Source: a virus. From it: a DNA stretch of 48,795 nucleotides. The stretch covers positions 1 to 48,795 of IMG/VR virus record IMGVR_UViG_3300047586_000039, one strand, 5' to 3'. Both the position numbers and the translations under genes were made by a program. Below are positions 13,323 to 20,157 of this stretch, one piece after another. A model generated the notes under the pieces. That model saw only the letters and a list, made by a program, of their open reading frames with translations, ran no database searches and was not told where the DNA came from. Within the stretch, counting starts at the first letter, position 1; every line of letters begins with the position of its first letter.

Positions 13323-13532
13323 TCAATTCAAAATGTGAATCCGCCATTCTTCCGGCGTCCCCTCGATCCGGGTGATCCGGTAGGGGATACCGTTGATTTT
13401 CGCCATATCCGGCGATTTGGCCGAGAAATAGCGATCCTTCCGGGGGTTGCGCTTGGTGCTGATGATCTTCTTTTTTCCGGCGACAACCTGGGCGAACACC
13501 TCCGGCGTGAGGGTGATGGTGAGGGGGGTCAT
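13323..13532 (-). CDS. Small ASCH/PUA-like protein (leftward operon)
   Basis: 69 residues: ITLTPEVFAQVVAGKKKIISTKRNPRKDRYFSAKSPDMAKINGIPYRITRIEG. The early strand followed by V-x-x-G-K-K and a later short strand resemble a minimal ASCH/PUA fold, but this is tentative. It overlaps the upstream leftward gene by 4 bases. Last gene of the operon, just before the terminator. Confidence 0.65.
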   Translation of the reverse strand: MTPLTITLTPEVFAQVVAGKKKIISTKRNPRKDRYFSAKSPDMAKINGIPYRITRIEGTPEEWRIHILN

Positions 13533-13798
13533 GGCTTCACCGCCTTCCGTGGCCTTCCGCCCTTCCGCCCGTTCTCGCGGGAACTGGCGGCCTTGCGATC
13601 CGATTTCACCGATCCAAGGGCGGCGGCGGCGTTAGATATGGGATCGGTAAGGACGCCCATGATCGACACAGCCTCGTTGCGTAACCGCTGCTCCGGTTTA
13701 TCGCTGGCAACGACAAGATTTTCAATTTCCTTGAGACGCCTCCTTAATTTTGACATCTCCCCGGCTTTTGCTAATTGCCTAATTTCCATGCTCTTCAT
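13529..13798 (-). CDS. Small DNA-binding-like protein with GRP tail
   Basis: 89 residues: a helical N-terminal part with coiled-coil features (SKLRRRLKEIENLVVASD) and a tail KAASSRENGRKGGRPRK. This Ala-Ala-Ser-x-x-Asn-Gly-Lys/Arg-Lys-Gly-Gly-Arg-Pro tail is widespread in small bacterial and phage proteins and has an AT-hook-like GRP core. Probably binds DNA in the minor groove. AAAGGA precedes ATG 13798. Confidence 0.7.
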   Translation of the reverse strand: MKSMEIRQLAKAGEMSKLRRRLKEIENLVVASDKPEQRLRNEAVSIMGVLTDPISNAAAALGSVKSDRKAASSRENGRKGGRPRKAVKP

Positions 13799-13820
13799 TT
13801 CTCGGATCCTTTCTCCCCGG

Positions 13821-14024
13821 TTATCGGGGCGTCCCCATCATGACGGTGGGGCGGTTAATGTATTCCAGGGCCTTTGCGGTCGTCCCGGCGCTTTCCGTCG
13901 TCCGTTCGCGCGTCCCCTCTTTGGCGGTCCAGGTATCGCCGCCGCCGTAAATCATGTGCTGATTCTTTTTCAGATCCAGGCCAAAAACAAAACCGTAATC
14001 CTTGTTAATTTCGAGCGCCTTCAT
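13821..14024 (-). CDS. First gene of the leftward operon
   Basis: 67 residues (MKALEINKDYGFVFGLDLKKNQHMIYGGGDTWTAKEG...). AGGAGGTAAGGAAA precedes the ATG on the minus strand, a strong site. No domain recognised. It is transcribed from the consensus promoter at 14072-14100, so it would be expressed strongly and early or constitutively. Confidence 0.65.
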   Translation of the reverse strand: MKALEINKDYGFVFGLDLKKNQHMIYGGGDTWTAKEGTRERTTESAGTTAKALEYINRPTVMMGTPR

Positions 14025-14071
14025 TTTCCTTACCTCCTGTTTTATTTTGGTTTTGTCTCTCTGTTGGCTCT

Positions 14072-14100
14072 AATATATATCCTATCGTTTGGTTTGTCAA
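14072..14100 (-). promoter_or_regulatory. Consensus sigma-70 promoter of the leftward operon
   Basis: On the minus strand TTGACA (14100-14095), a 17-bp spacer (14094-14078) and TATATT (14077-14072). Perfect -35, near-perfect -10 (5 of 6). It fires away from the terminase operon. Just beyond it lies the left arm of an 11-bp inverted repeat, so it may be repressed by a factor bridging this and the opposite promoter region. Confidence 0.85.
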
Positions 14101-14102
14101 GG

Positions 14103-14171
14103 ATTATTTTCATATTTCTCATTTTGCAAGGGTGCGAAATCATTATGATTGTTAAAATAAATGAAAATAAT
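14103..14171. promoter_or_regulatory. 11-bp inverted-repeat pair in the divergent control region
   Basis: ATTATTTTCAT (14103-14113) and ATGAAAATAAT (14161-14171) are exact reverse complements, 47 bp apart, flanking the space between the two opposed transcription units. Such a pair can hold two dimers that loop the DNA, or a long RNA stem. An imperfect dyad (ATTTTGCA...TGCGAAAT, 14121-14140) lies between the arms. The leftward -35 ends 2 bases before the left arm. Confidence 0.55.
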
Positions 14172-14180
14172 TTTACGGGC

Positions 14181-14226
14181 TGCGCAAAAAAGGCGCAAAA
14201 ATCAGGTAAAATAGAACGAATGTTCT
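14181..14226 (+). promoter_or_regulatory. Late-operon control site with LexA-like box
   Basis: TGCGC (14181-14185) and GCGCA (14193-14197) form a dyad with a 7-base centre. TAAAAT (14207-14212) could be a -10 for the terminase operon. Directly after it AGAAC-GAAT-GTTCT (14213-14226) is a perfect palindrome containing GAAC-N4-GTTC, the Gram-positive-type LexA consensus. If LexA binds there, DNA damage would open the late operon. No good -35 is seen 17 bp upstream of TAAAAT (GCAAAA instead), so an activator may be needed. Confidence 0.45.
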
Positions 14227-14240
14227 AAAGGCGGTGAACT

Positions 14241-14777
14241 ATGGCACGCGGCGGATATAGGCCAAACTCTGGACCAAAAAAAGGTGCAAAATACAGGCCA
14301 AGGAAGAGGAAGGAACCGAAAGAACCGAAGCCGGACAGGAAAGAAAAAGCTCCACCCGATACCAGCGACGCCGACAAGATCCGTCAAATGCTGGCGATGG
14401 GTACGAAGGTCCGCGCGCGGATGAATCAGGAATTCCTCCAGCGGGTGGGCCGGGGGGAGAAGCTTACCCTGGCCGAAAAGAAGATGATGGAGAAGATCGG
14501 CGCGGAACTGGCCGCAGAGGTGAACGGGGAGAAGGCGCCGGTCACCGTTGACGGCAAGATTGAGACGCCCCTGGAATTCATGCTACGGATCATGAACGAC
14601 CCAAACGAGCCGGAGGAGTTCAGGGCGCGGATGGCGTGCGCCGCCGCCCCGTTCATGCACCCCCGCAAGGGTGAAGGGGCAGGCAAAAAAGAGGAGAAAA
14701 ACGTGCGGGCTAAGACGGCGGGAGCTGGGCGGTTTCGGGCCTCGGCTCCTCCTCAGTTGAAGGTGGTGGGGAAATGA
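14241..14777 (+). CDS. terS: Terminase small subunit
   Basis: 178 residues. The basic N-terminus (MARGGYRPNSGPKKGAKYRPRKR) followed by TPLEFMLRIMNDPNEPEEFRARMACAAAPFMHPRKGE (about residues 114-150) is the pattern of TerS proteins paired with TerL of the YmfN/HK97-like group. It binds the packaging initiation site and stimulates the large subunit. ATG 14241 follows AAAGGCGG. It is first in the late operon and overlaps the zinc-finger gene by 4 bases. Confidence 0.8.
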   Translation: MARGGYRPNSGPKKGAKYRPRKRKEPKEPKPDRKEKAPPDTSDADKIRQMLAMGTKVRARMNQEFLQRVGRGEKLTLAEKKMMEKIGAELAAEVNGEKAPVTVDGKIETPLEFMLRIMNDPNEPEEFRARMACAAAPFMHPRKGEGAGKKEEKNVRAKTAGAGRFRASAPPQLKVVGK

Positions 14778-14929
14778 AGGCAAAAACGAAAAGGTGTATC
14801 GGCTGCGGAAGAGAAAAGTCTGTCGCATCGTTTATTTGCAATAAGGAAATCGGGTTTTATTCTCCCCACTGCAAGCGATGCGCGAAGGGAATCATTACAA
14901 ATAAGACAAGGTTTCGGGAAACAAAATGA
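14774..14929 (+). CDS. Zinc-finger micro-protein between terminase subunits
   Basis: 51 residues: CIGCG (8-12) and CKRCAKG (33-39) form a four-cysteine finger. It overlaps both terminase genes by 4 bases, so it is co-translated with them and may assist packaging or bind the pac site. No established family. Confidence 0.6.
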   Translation: MKAKTKRCIGCGREKSVASFICNKEIGFYSPHCKRCAKGIITNKTRFRETK

Positions 14930-16659
14930 CCTGGCAAACGTCCTGCAAAGACTGGGAATCCCGCGTCCTGAAAGGTGAAAGCCTTATCTCCTTTCCGCCG
15001 CTGTTCCCTCAAGAGGCCGCCGAAGCCCTGGCTGTCTTCAAGGAACTTCACCTGGTCGATGTCCTGAACAGGCCGAATTTTGGTGAAGCGGGTCGCCCTT
15101 GGCTATTTGATTTCGTCGGGTCTATCTTCGGCGCTTACGATCCGGGGCCGGATTACGGGGGAACGGAAGAGAATGCCGGTCGTCGGATGATAACAAACTT
15201 CTTTCTGTTGGTATCAAAAAAGAACTCCAAGAGTACAACGGCGGCCGGGATCATGATGACGGCTCTGATTCGTAACTGGCGGGAGTCTGCAGAATTTCTG
15301 ATCATCGCGCCGACTGTGGAGATCGCCCAGAATTCATTTTCCCCGGCGCGGGACATGGTACGGGCCGACGAGGAACTTTCGGATATATTCTTGATTCAAG
15401 AACATTATCGGCAAATTACGGATAGACGAAACGGGGCCGTCCTGAAAGTCGTCGCTGCTGACAACGAAACCGTGGGCGGAAAGAAAGCCACGGGGATCCT
15501 GGTGGATGAGTTATGGCAATTCGGCAAGAAGCAAAATGCAGGCAATATGTTTCTTGAGGCGGAGGGCGGTTTAGCTTCTCGGCCGGAGGGGTTTGTAATT
15601 TACATTTCAACGCAATCCGATGAAGCCCCTGTTGGAATCTTCGCGGAAAAGCTCGACTATGCCCGCGGCGTCCGGGACGGCCGGATAAAAGACAATAAGT
15701 TCCTCCCGGTTATTTATGAATTTCCTGAGTCTTTCCTGAAAGATAAAAAATATCTCGATCAAAAGTATTGGTTTGTCACAAATCCGAACCTTGGCGCGTC
15801 GGTCGACGAGGCATACGTCCTGCATAAATTCAAACAAGCCCAGGAGGGCGGGGATCAATCCATGTGGGGCTTTCTGTCGAAACATTTGAATGTGCAGATA
15901 GCGATGTCCATTCGGGCGCAAAATTGGGCAGGTTCCGACTTCTGGGAAGCGGCCGCAGGTACTGTCACTTTCGACCTGATCCTGGAGAAATCCGATGTGG
16001 TTGTGATCGGCATCGACGGTGGCGGATTGGATGACCTTCTCGGACTGGCCGTCCTGGGCCGGGACGCCGAGAATGGGAACTGGTTACTCTGGACCGTCGC
16101 TTGGTGTAATCCGATTGCCCTTGAGCGGCGCAAATCCGAAGCATCGAAATACCGTGACTTTGAGAAGGATGGCGACCTGATCATCGTGAAAGAGATCGGG
16201 CAGGATATCCGGCAGGCGGGGGACGTCGTTCGGAAATGCGAAGCCTCTGGACTTCTCGACCGGATCGGGGTGGACCAGGCGGGGATCGGGGCGATTGCGG
16301 ATGAAATCGAGGCCGGCGACGAAAAGGGTGAAGGGGCGATCGAGCATGACCGGATCGTCGGGATCCCCCAAGGGTGGCGCTTGAACGGCGCAATTAAGAC
16401 CTTAGAACGCAAGGTGGCGGAAAAATCCCTGATTCATGGTGGGCAACCTCTTATGGCCTGGTGCGTTGGAAATGCGAAAGTTGAACCGAGGGGGAACGCG
16501 ATCAGTATCACGAAGCAGGCCAGCGGGACCGGGAAGATCGATCCCTTGATGGCGGTATTCGATGCCGTGGCCCTGATGGCCATGAATCCGGAGGCGCGGG
16601 GGCAGTCCGCTTATGCCGGTATGACTGCGGAAGAAATCAAACAACGTATGGCGTTTTAA
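14926..16659 (+). CDS. terL: Terminase large subunit
   Basis: 577 residues. The ATPase part has the P-loop variant LVSKKNSKSTT (about 95-105), the ILVDELW Walker B (about 191-197) and IYISTQSD coupling motif (about 225). The C-terminal nuclease has VVIGIDGGGLDDLLG (about 360-375), VDQAGIG and the final acid around DPLMAVFDA. Translocates DNA into the prohead and cuts it. Length fits the Terminase_1/YmfN group. ATGA overlap with the zinc-finger gene. Confidence 0.95.
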   Translation: MTWQTSCKDWESRVLKGESLISFPPLFPQEAAEALAVFKELHLVDVLNRPNFGEAGRPWLFDFVGSIFGAYDPGPDYGGTEENAGRRMITNFFLLVSKKNSKSTTAAGIMMTALIRNWRESAEFLIIAPTVEIAQNSFSPARDMVRADEELSDIFLIQEHYRQITDRRNGAVLKVVAADNETVGGKKATGILVDELWQFGKKQNAGNMFLEAEGGLASRPEGFVIYISTQSDEAPVGIFAEKLDYARGVRDGRIKDNKFLPVIYEFPESFLKDKKYLDQKYWFVTNPNLGASVDEAYVLHKFKQAQEGGDQSMWGFLSKHLNVQIAMSIRAQNWAGSDFWEAAAGTVTFDLILEKSDVVVIGIDGGGLDDLLGLAVLGRDAENGNWLLWTVAWCNPIALERRKSEASKYRDFEKDGDLIIVKEIGQDIRQAGDVVRKCEASGLLDRIGVDQAGIGAIADEIEAGDEKGEGAIEHDRIVGIPQGWRLNGAIKTLERKVAEKSLIHGGQPLMAWCVGNAKVEPRGNAISITKQASGTGKIDPLMAVFDAVALMAMNPEARGQSAYAGMTAEEIKQRMAF

Positions 16660-16668
16660 GGAGGAGCC

Positions 16669-16836
16669 ATGGGCAACAAAACAAGGTTGTTCAAATTGGC
16701 CCGTAAGAAAATCAGGACGGAACGAAACGCGATAGTCCGAAAATCCGTGTCTGACGTCTTGGCCTTGCCGTTTTGGGATCGGTTTAAGATTGGCGTCAAC
16801 ATGATGTTTAACAGACCAATATTCAAGACGGATTGA
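16669..16836 (+). CDS. Small basic protein
   Basis: 55 residues, with AAGGAGGAG before ATG 16669. Arg/Lys-rich first half (TRLFKLARKKIRTERNAIVRKS), then an amphipathic stretch (LALPFWDRFKIGVNMMFNRPIFKTD). No family. Follows terL by 9 bases. Confidence 0.5.
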   Translation: MGNKTRLFKLARKKIRTERNAIVRKSVSDVLALPFWDRFKIGVNMMFNRPIFKTD

Positions 16837-16846
16837 AGGAGACCCC

Positions 16847-16921
16847 ATGACCACGTTACCCGCAAAAGAATTGCTCCGCCCTGATGAAGTGGCGGACAGC
16901 AGGCACTTTGGACCTGTATAA
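16847..16921 (+). pseudogene. Ghost 5' end of an excisionase-type HTH gene
   Basis: 24 codons then TAA: MTTLPAKELLRPDEVAD followed by unrelated residues. The intact gene at 17673 starts MNTLPDLPDKKLLRVSEAAAYF. M-x-TLP, K-x-LLR, E and A align, and LLRPDEVAD is what the helix-turn-helix_17 family shows at this position. Similarity stops near codon 17. AAGGAG lies upstream, so it is still a good start. I read it as the severed beginning of the gene replaced by the copy at 17673. Confidence 0.55.
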
Positions 16922-16936
16922 TAATGCACAAATCGC

Positions 16937-16965
16937 TTGACTTGATTTCTTACCTATGGTAAGTA
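16937..16965 (+). promoter_or_regulatory. Promoter/operator of the GIY-YIG cassette
   Basis: TTGACT at 16937-16942 is a good -35. The -10 is poor (TAAGTA at 16960-16965 after a 17-bp spacer). A perfect dyad CTTACC-TAT-GGTAAG (16949-16963) covers the spacer and -10, so it looks like an operator with steric repression. It stands between the ghost and the zinc-ribbon gene and probably came with the cassette. Confidence 0.55.
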
Positions 16966-16984
16966 AGAATTAAGGAGGCAAGCC

Positions 16985-17113
16985 ATGAAGATAAAAACCT
17001 TGAAGTGTGTGAAATGCAAGCACGAATGGATTCCCCGAATATGGCCGGTAAAGATGTGCCCACGGTGCAAAACCTATTACTGGCAAGCGCCGAAGGGGAA
17101 GGTGAAGAAATGA
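16985..17113 (+). CDS. Zinc-ribbon micro-protein of the GIY-YIG cassette
   Basis: 42 residues: CVKCKHEW (8-15) and CPRCKTYYW (25-33) form a ribbon of the kind MKIKTLKCVKCKHEWIPRI... found alone in many phages. AAGGAGG upstream. It ends in the ATGA overlap with the GIY-YIG gene, so the two are co-translated and may work together, for example as target-recognition partner. Confidence 0.65.
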   Translation: MKIKTLKCVKCKHEWIPRIWPVKMCPRCKTYYWQAPKGKVKK

Positions 17114-17676
17114 TAATCGACGAAAAGAAACTTGAGCGGATGATTGAGGATGCTGTCAAGAAACGCATGGCCGATGATGTCTATAAACTCGCCCGCGACA
17201 GCATCAAGGCGCATATCGAGTGTATCATACAAGGGGAATTATTTCACAAAATGAGGGCAAAGGTCGAGGAAGTAACCGAAATGCTCTATGATGAAAGGCT
17301 CGATAGCCGGATTTCAACGGCGGTCCGGAAACACTTCCCGCCAAGCATAATCTACGTTCACGAGTCCCGCCAACCGCCGCCGCAGCTTTTGCCTTTCGGC
17401 GTGAAGGAATGCTTCATTGCGCCGACGCGCCCATGTGTTTACTTTTTATGTAAAGACGACAGGATTGTTTATATCGGACAATCGGTCAACCTTTCGACAA
17501 GGTTAGGGGCGCACGTTCTCGGTAAAAACTTTGACAGAGTTTTCTATATGGACGTTTCAAGAGAAGACCTTAATCGGGTAGAAATAGAATTGATCGAGTA
17601 TTATGACCCGGAATATAACGCCACTGGATTCAGCAGGCGTTTCAAAAAACCGCTCAATGAGAGGCAAAGACGATGA
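17110..17676 (+). CDS. GIY-YIG endonuclease with N-terminal helical extension
   Basis: 188 residues from ATG 17110 (an upstream in-frame start at 17005 is out of context). Residues 1-100 are helical, then the nuclease: VYFLCKDD (about 110-117), RIVYIGQS (about 118-125), LSTRLGAHV (about 128-136) with the conserved Arg, and the late Glu in EIELIEYYD. It makes a one-metal cut. The order, nuclease at the C-terminus and possible DNA-binding at the N-terminus, is reversed relative to I-TevI. Stop overlaps the HTH start by 4 bases. Confidence 0.85.
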   Translation: MIIDEKKLERMIEDAVKKRMADDVYKLARDSIKAHIECIIQGELFHKMRAKVEEVTEMLYDERLDSRISTAVRKHFPPSIIYVHESRQPPPQLLPFGVKECFIAPTRPCVYFLCKDDRIVYIGQSVNLSTRLGAHVLGKNFDRVFYMDVSREDLNRVEIELIEYYDPEYNATGFSRRFKKPLNERQRR

Positions 17677-17867
17677 ACACACTTCCCGACCTTCCCGACA
17701 AAAAACTCTTGCGGGTATCCGAAGCCGCCGCATATTTCGGCGTTGATGAAAGCACAATCCGCCGATGGATCGACCACGGGAAACTTGAGGCGGAGAAACC
17801 AGTCGGAACGGTGTTTATATCCCGTGAGTCAATCAAAAACTTCCGACTTTCTGGCCATGACCATTAA
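17673..17867 (+). CDS. Excisionase/MerR-type helix-turn-helix protein
   Basis: 64 residues. KLLRVSEAAAYFGVDESTIRRWIDHGKLEAEKPVGTVFISRESIKNF is a complete HTH_17 (winged helix, excisionase/MerR-like) domain. Such proteins bend DNA or repress promoters. Three tandem 10-bp repeats lie 15 bases after its stop and are a plausible binding array. It is the intact copy of the gene whose ghost start is at 16847. Confidence 0.8.
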   Translation: MNTLPDLPDKKLLRVSEAAAYFGVDESTIRRWIDHGKLEAEKPVGTVFISRESIKNFRLSGHDH

Positions 17868-17881
17868 ATAGTTGCTTATCC

Positions 17882-17911
17882 GTGCGCATTAGTGCGCATG
17901 AGTGCGTAGAC
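17882..17911 (+). repeat. Three tandem 10-bp direct repeats before the portal gene
   Basis: GTGCGCATTA, GTGCGCATGA and GTGCGTAGAC follow each other without gaps, one helical turn apart, so bound proteins would sit on the same face. Excisionase-type proteins bind such direct repeats. The HTH gene ends at 17867 and the portal starts at 17966, so this may be an operator for portal expression or a recombination site. Confidence 0.6.
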
Positions 17912-17965
17912 TTTTCGCCTATTTTTCCTTCACAATATAGCCAAACTTGAAAAAGGCGGTCCTAT

Positions 17966-19264
17966 TTGTCTGCTTTCGCAAAGATTAAAGACTTTTTGAC
18001 CCGTAACTTATCGCTTCAAGATCCCAAAAGTTGGGATCGGGGCCTCTGGAATCTTGCCGGCGCGCAATCCCTCTCCGGCGAAAACGTCACCGAATCAAGT
18101 GCTCTCACGTATTCGGCTGTCTTCAACGCTATCTCCCTTATCTCCGGCACCATCGGGGCACTTCCCCTTCACCTCATGCAGAGTGACGGCAAGACGAAAC
18201 GTATGGCCGTTACCCGAAATCTCTACCGTGTCATGCACGATCAGTGGAATCCCTACATGACGGCGATGGCCGGGCGTGAGGCGATGATGGCGCACATCCT
18301 CGCGTGGGGAAACGGGTATGCAGAGAAGGTCATCAACGGATACGGCGAAGTTATAGAACTCTGGCCTATTACACCGGATCGGGTACGTCCTGAAATGAAG
18401 GACGGGAATCTCGTTTATCGGATTCGTATCGACAATCAGGACAAATTCTTCCCCCGCAACCAGATCCTTCATGTTCCCGGCCTCGGGTTCGATGGATTTG
18501 TTGGATATTCCGTCATCGCCATGGCCCGGAAGTCAATCGGTCTGGGGATGGCTCTGGAGACTTTCGGGGCGCAATACTTCGGGCAGGGAACGCACCCCGG
18601 CGTGATCGTATCCCATCCGGGAAAACTCGGGAAAGAGGGCTATGACAATATGAAAAACGCCCTCACGACGACGTATAGCGGGCTTGGGAACGCTCATCGG
18701 CTCATGCTTCTCGAAGAGGGATTGAAACTTGAAAACGTCGGCATCCCGCCGAATGATTCACAGTTCCTCGAAAGTCGAATCCATCAAGTTGATGAGGTAG
18801 CCCGATGGTTTAATATTCCCGTCCATAAACTAAAAGAAATGACAAAAAGTTCTTTCTCCAACATTGAGTCAGAACAGCGGTCTTTTTACGCGGATACATT
18901 GCTTCCGTGGTTGGTGCGGCTTGAACAGAACTTTAATGGTCAGCTTCTATCCGACAGCGATAGATCATTTTCAGGTTACGGAAGACTTTACTTTAAGCAC
19001 AGTGCCGAAGGCATCCTAAGACCAGACGCCGCAGCGAGGGCCGCATTTTACACGTCCATGTTCAACATCGGCGCATTATCGGATAACGAAATTCGCGGAT
19101 ATGAGGAACTTGATCCCATCCCCGGCGGCGACGAGCACTTTGTCCCGCTGAATATGGTTCCTTTGAGCATGGTCAAGGAGCAATTCAAGAAAAAACTCGA
19201 AGCTCCTCCGGCAGTTCCACAACTGTCCGCTCCTGCCCCGGCTCCGGAGGAACCGCCGAAATGA
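17966..19264 (+). CDS. Portal protein (HK97 type)
   Basis: 432 residues from TTG 17966 (AAAGGCGG upstream). SSALTYSAVFNAISLISGTIGALPLHL (about 45-70), YRVMHDQWNPYMTAMAGREAMM (about 90-110), GFVGYSVIAMARKSIGLGMALE and NIESEQRSFYADTLLPWLVRLEQ are the usual portal blocks. A Pro-rich C-terminus ends the protein. It forms the 12-mer ring that docks terminase. Its stop overlaps the next endonuclease start. Confidence 0.95.
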   Translation: MSAFAKIKDFLTRNLSLQDPKSWDRGLWNLAGAQSLSGENVTESSALTYSAVFNAISLISGTIGALPLHLMQSDGKTKRMAVTRNLYRVMHDQWNPYMTAMAGREAMMAHILAWGNGYAEKVINGYGEVIELWPITPDRVRPEMKDGNLVYRIRIDNQDKFFPRNQILHVPGLGFDGFVGYSVIAMARKSIGLGMALETFGAQYFGQGTHPGVIVSHPGKLGKEGYDNMKNALTTTYSGLGNAHRLMLLEEGLKLENVGIPPNDSQFLESRIHQVDEVARWFNIPVHKLKEMTKSSFSNIESEQRSFYADTLLPWLVRLEQNFNGQLLSDSDRSFSGYGRLYFKHSAEGILRPDAAARAAFYTSMFNIGALSDNEIRGYEELDPIPGGDEHFVPLNMVPLSMVKEQFKKKLEAPPAVPQLSAPAPAPEEPPK

Positions 19265-19878
19265 TGATTTATAAAATTGAAAATAAAATCAATGGCAAGA
19301 CTTACATCGGGCAAACAAAAAATGCTCTAACCAAAAGGATTGCTAATCACTTAAAGAATCGTTCTTTTATTGGAAGTGCCCTCAGAAAATATGGCCTGCA
19401 ATCTTTTGAAATATCGGTGATCGATGAAGCGAATACCAAAGAAGTGTTGAACGAGAAAGAACAATATTGGATCAAGGTTTGTAATTGCAGCGTTCCTTTT
19501 GGTTACAACATTATACAAGGCGGCAGTTATAGCACCGGCATGAGCGGAAAACATCATTCGGAATCATCGTTACAGAGAATGAGAAGTCAGCAGGCCGGTG
19601 AAAATAATGGGATGTATGGTCGGAAAGATTCAGAGGAAACGAGGAAAAAGATCGGCGACGCAGAAAAGGGTTTTCGCCATTCAGATGTAACGAAAGAAAA
19701 AATGAGCAAATCTCACACCGGTAAACATTGGATTATGTCTGAAGAAGGAAAACAGGGGTTACGACATCCAAAATCCGAGGAAGGAAAAGCAAATATAAGG
19801 GCAGCCGCAAATGAACCAGAAAGAATACAGAAATTAAGAGATGCATGGGTATTGCGGAAGCAAGCGGTGATGGGGTGA
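19261..19878 (+). CDS. GIY-YIG homing endonuclease with NUMOD3 repeats
   Basis: 205 residues. IYKIENKINGKTYIGQTKN (about 3-21) has the GIY/YIG pair, RIANHLKNRSFIGSALRKYG has the conserved Arg, and E (NEKEQYWIK) completes the active site. Residues about 97-180 carry NUMOD3-type repeats (TGMSGKHHSESS, ENNGMYGRKDSEETRKKI, HTGKHW), DNA-binding modules typical of segregation/homing enzymes. It starts on the portal stop (ATGA-like) and ends on the next GTG. Codons look AT-richer than the portal, in line with recent arrival. Confidence 0.9.
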   Translation: MMIYKIENKINGKTYIGQTKNALTKRIANHLKNRSFIGSALRKYGLQSFEISVIDEANTKEVLNEKEQYWIKVCNCSVPFGYNIIQGGSYSTGMSGKHHSESSLQRMRSQQAGENNGMYGRKDSEETRKKIGDAEKGFRHSDVTKEKMSKSHTGKHWIMSEEGKQGLRHPKSEEGKANIRAAANEPERIQKLRDAWVLRKQAVMG

Positions 19879-20027
19879 GCAATCGGTCTGAACTATTAAA
19901 ATTCCTTGAAGAAAACGGAATCACCATCCATCAGGCGATTCAATTACTGGAGCAGGAAGAACACGCGTTTCTCTCGAACAAAGATAGGAAGGAAAAGGCC
20001 GTTTTGAAGGATTACGAAAAACGGTAG
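19875..20027 (+). CDS. Small helical protein after the portal locus
   Basis: 50 residues from GTG 19875, which overlaps the endonuclease stop (GTGA); an ATG at 19845 lies inside the endonuclease. SELLKFLEENGITIHQAIQLLEQEEHAFLSNKDRKEKAVLKDYEKR has helix-turn-helix-like spacing but no certain family. No ghost of this gene is visible before the endonuclease. Confidence 0.5.
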   Translation: MSNRSELLKFLEENGITIHQAIQLLEQEEHAFLSNKDRKEKAVLKDYEKR

Positions 20028-20037
20028 GGAGGTCATT

Positions 20038-20157
20038 ATGACGGAGAGAATAACTAAAAACATAATCAAACTCTTGGAATTATACATTGAAACCGACAGA
20101 TTAATCGAGGCATCCAAAAAGAAAGAGAGGGGAAATGTTGGCACTCGCAGAAAATAG
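20038..20157 (+). CDS. Small basic hypothetical protein
   Basis: 39 residues (MTERITKNIIKLLELYIETDRLIEASKKKERGNVGTRRK) with GGGAGG before ATG 20038. Predicted amphipathic helix. It overlaps the start of the methylase gene by 23 bases, so the two are probably co-translated. Confidence 0.45.
   Translation: MTERITKNIIKLLELYIETDRLIEASKKKERGNVGTRRK

Noticed and set aside
13314-14228. Long rightward ORF of 304 residues
   Set aside because: It is the opposite-strand shadow of three leftward genes that have strong ribosome-binding sites, a consensus promoter, a terminator with U-run, 4-base overlaps and a recognised GRP-tail protein. The rightward product has no protein-like features.
17882-17911. 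CRISPR array
   Set aside because: Repeats are 10 bp, adjacent and without spacers.
19261-20027. Ghost start before the portal-linked GIY-YIG enzyme
   Set aside because: The portal C-terminus runs to its stop without similarity to the 19875 gene, and no partial copy of that gene lies upstream. The enzyme is simply intergenic.
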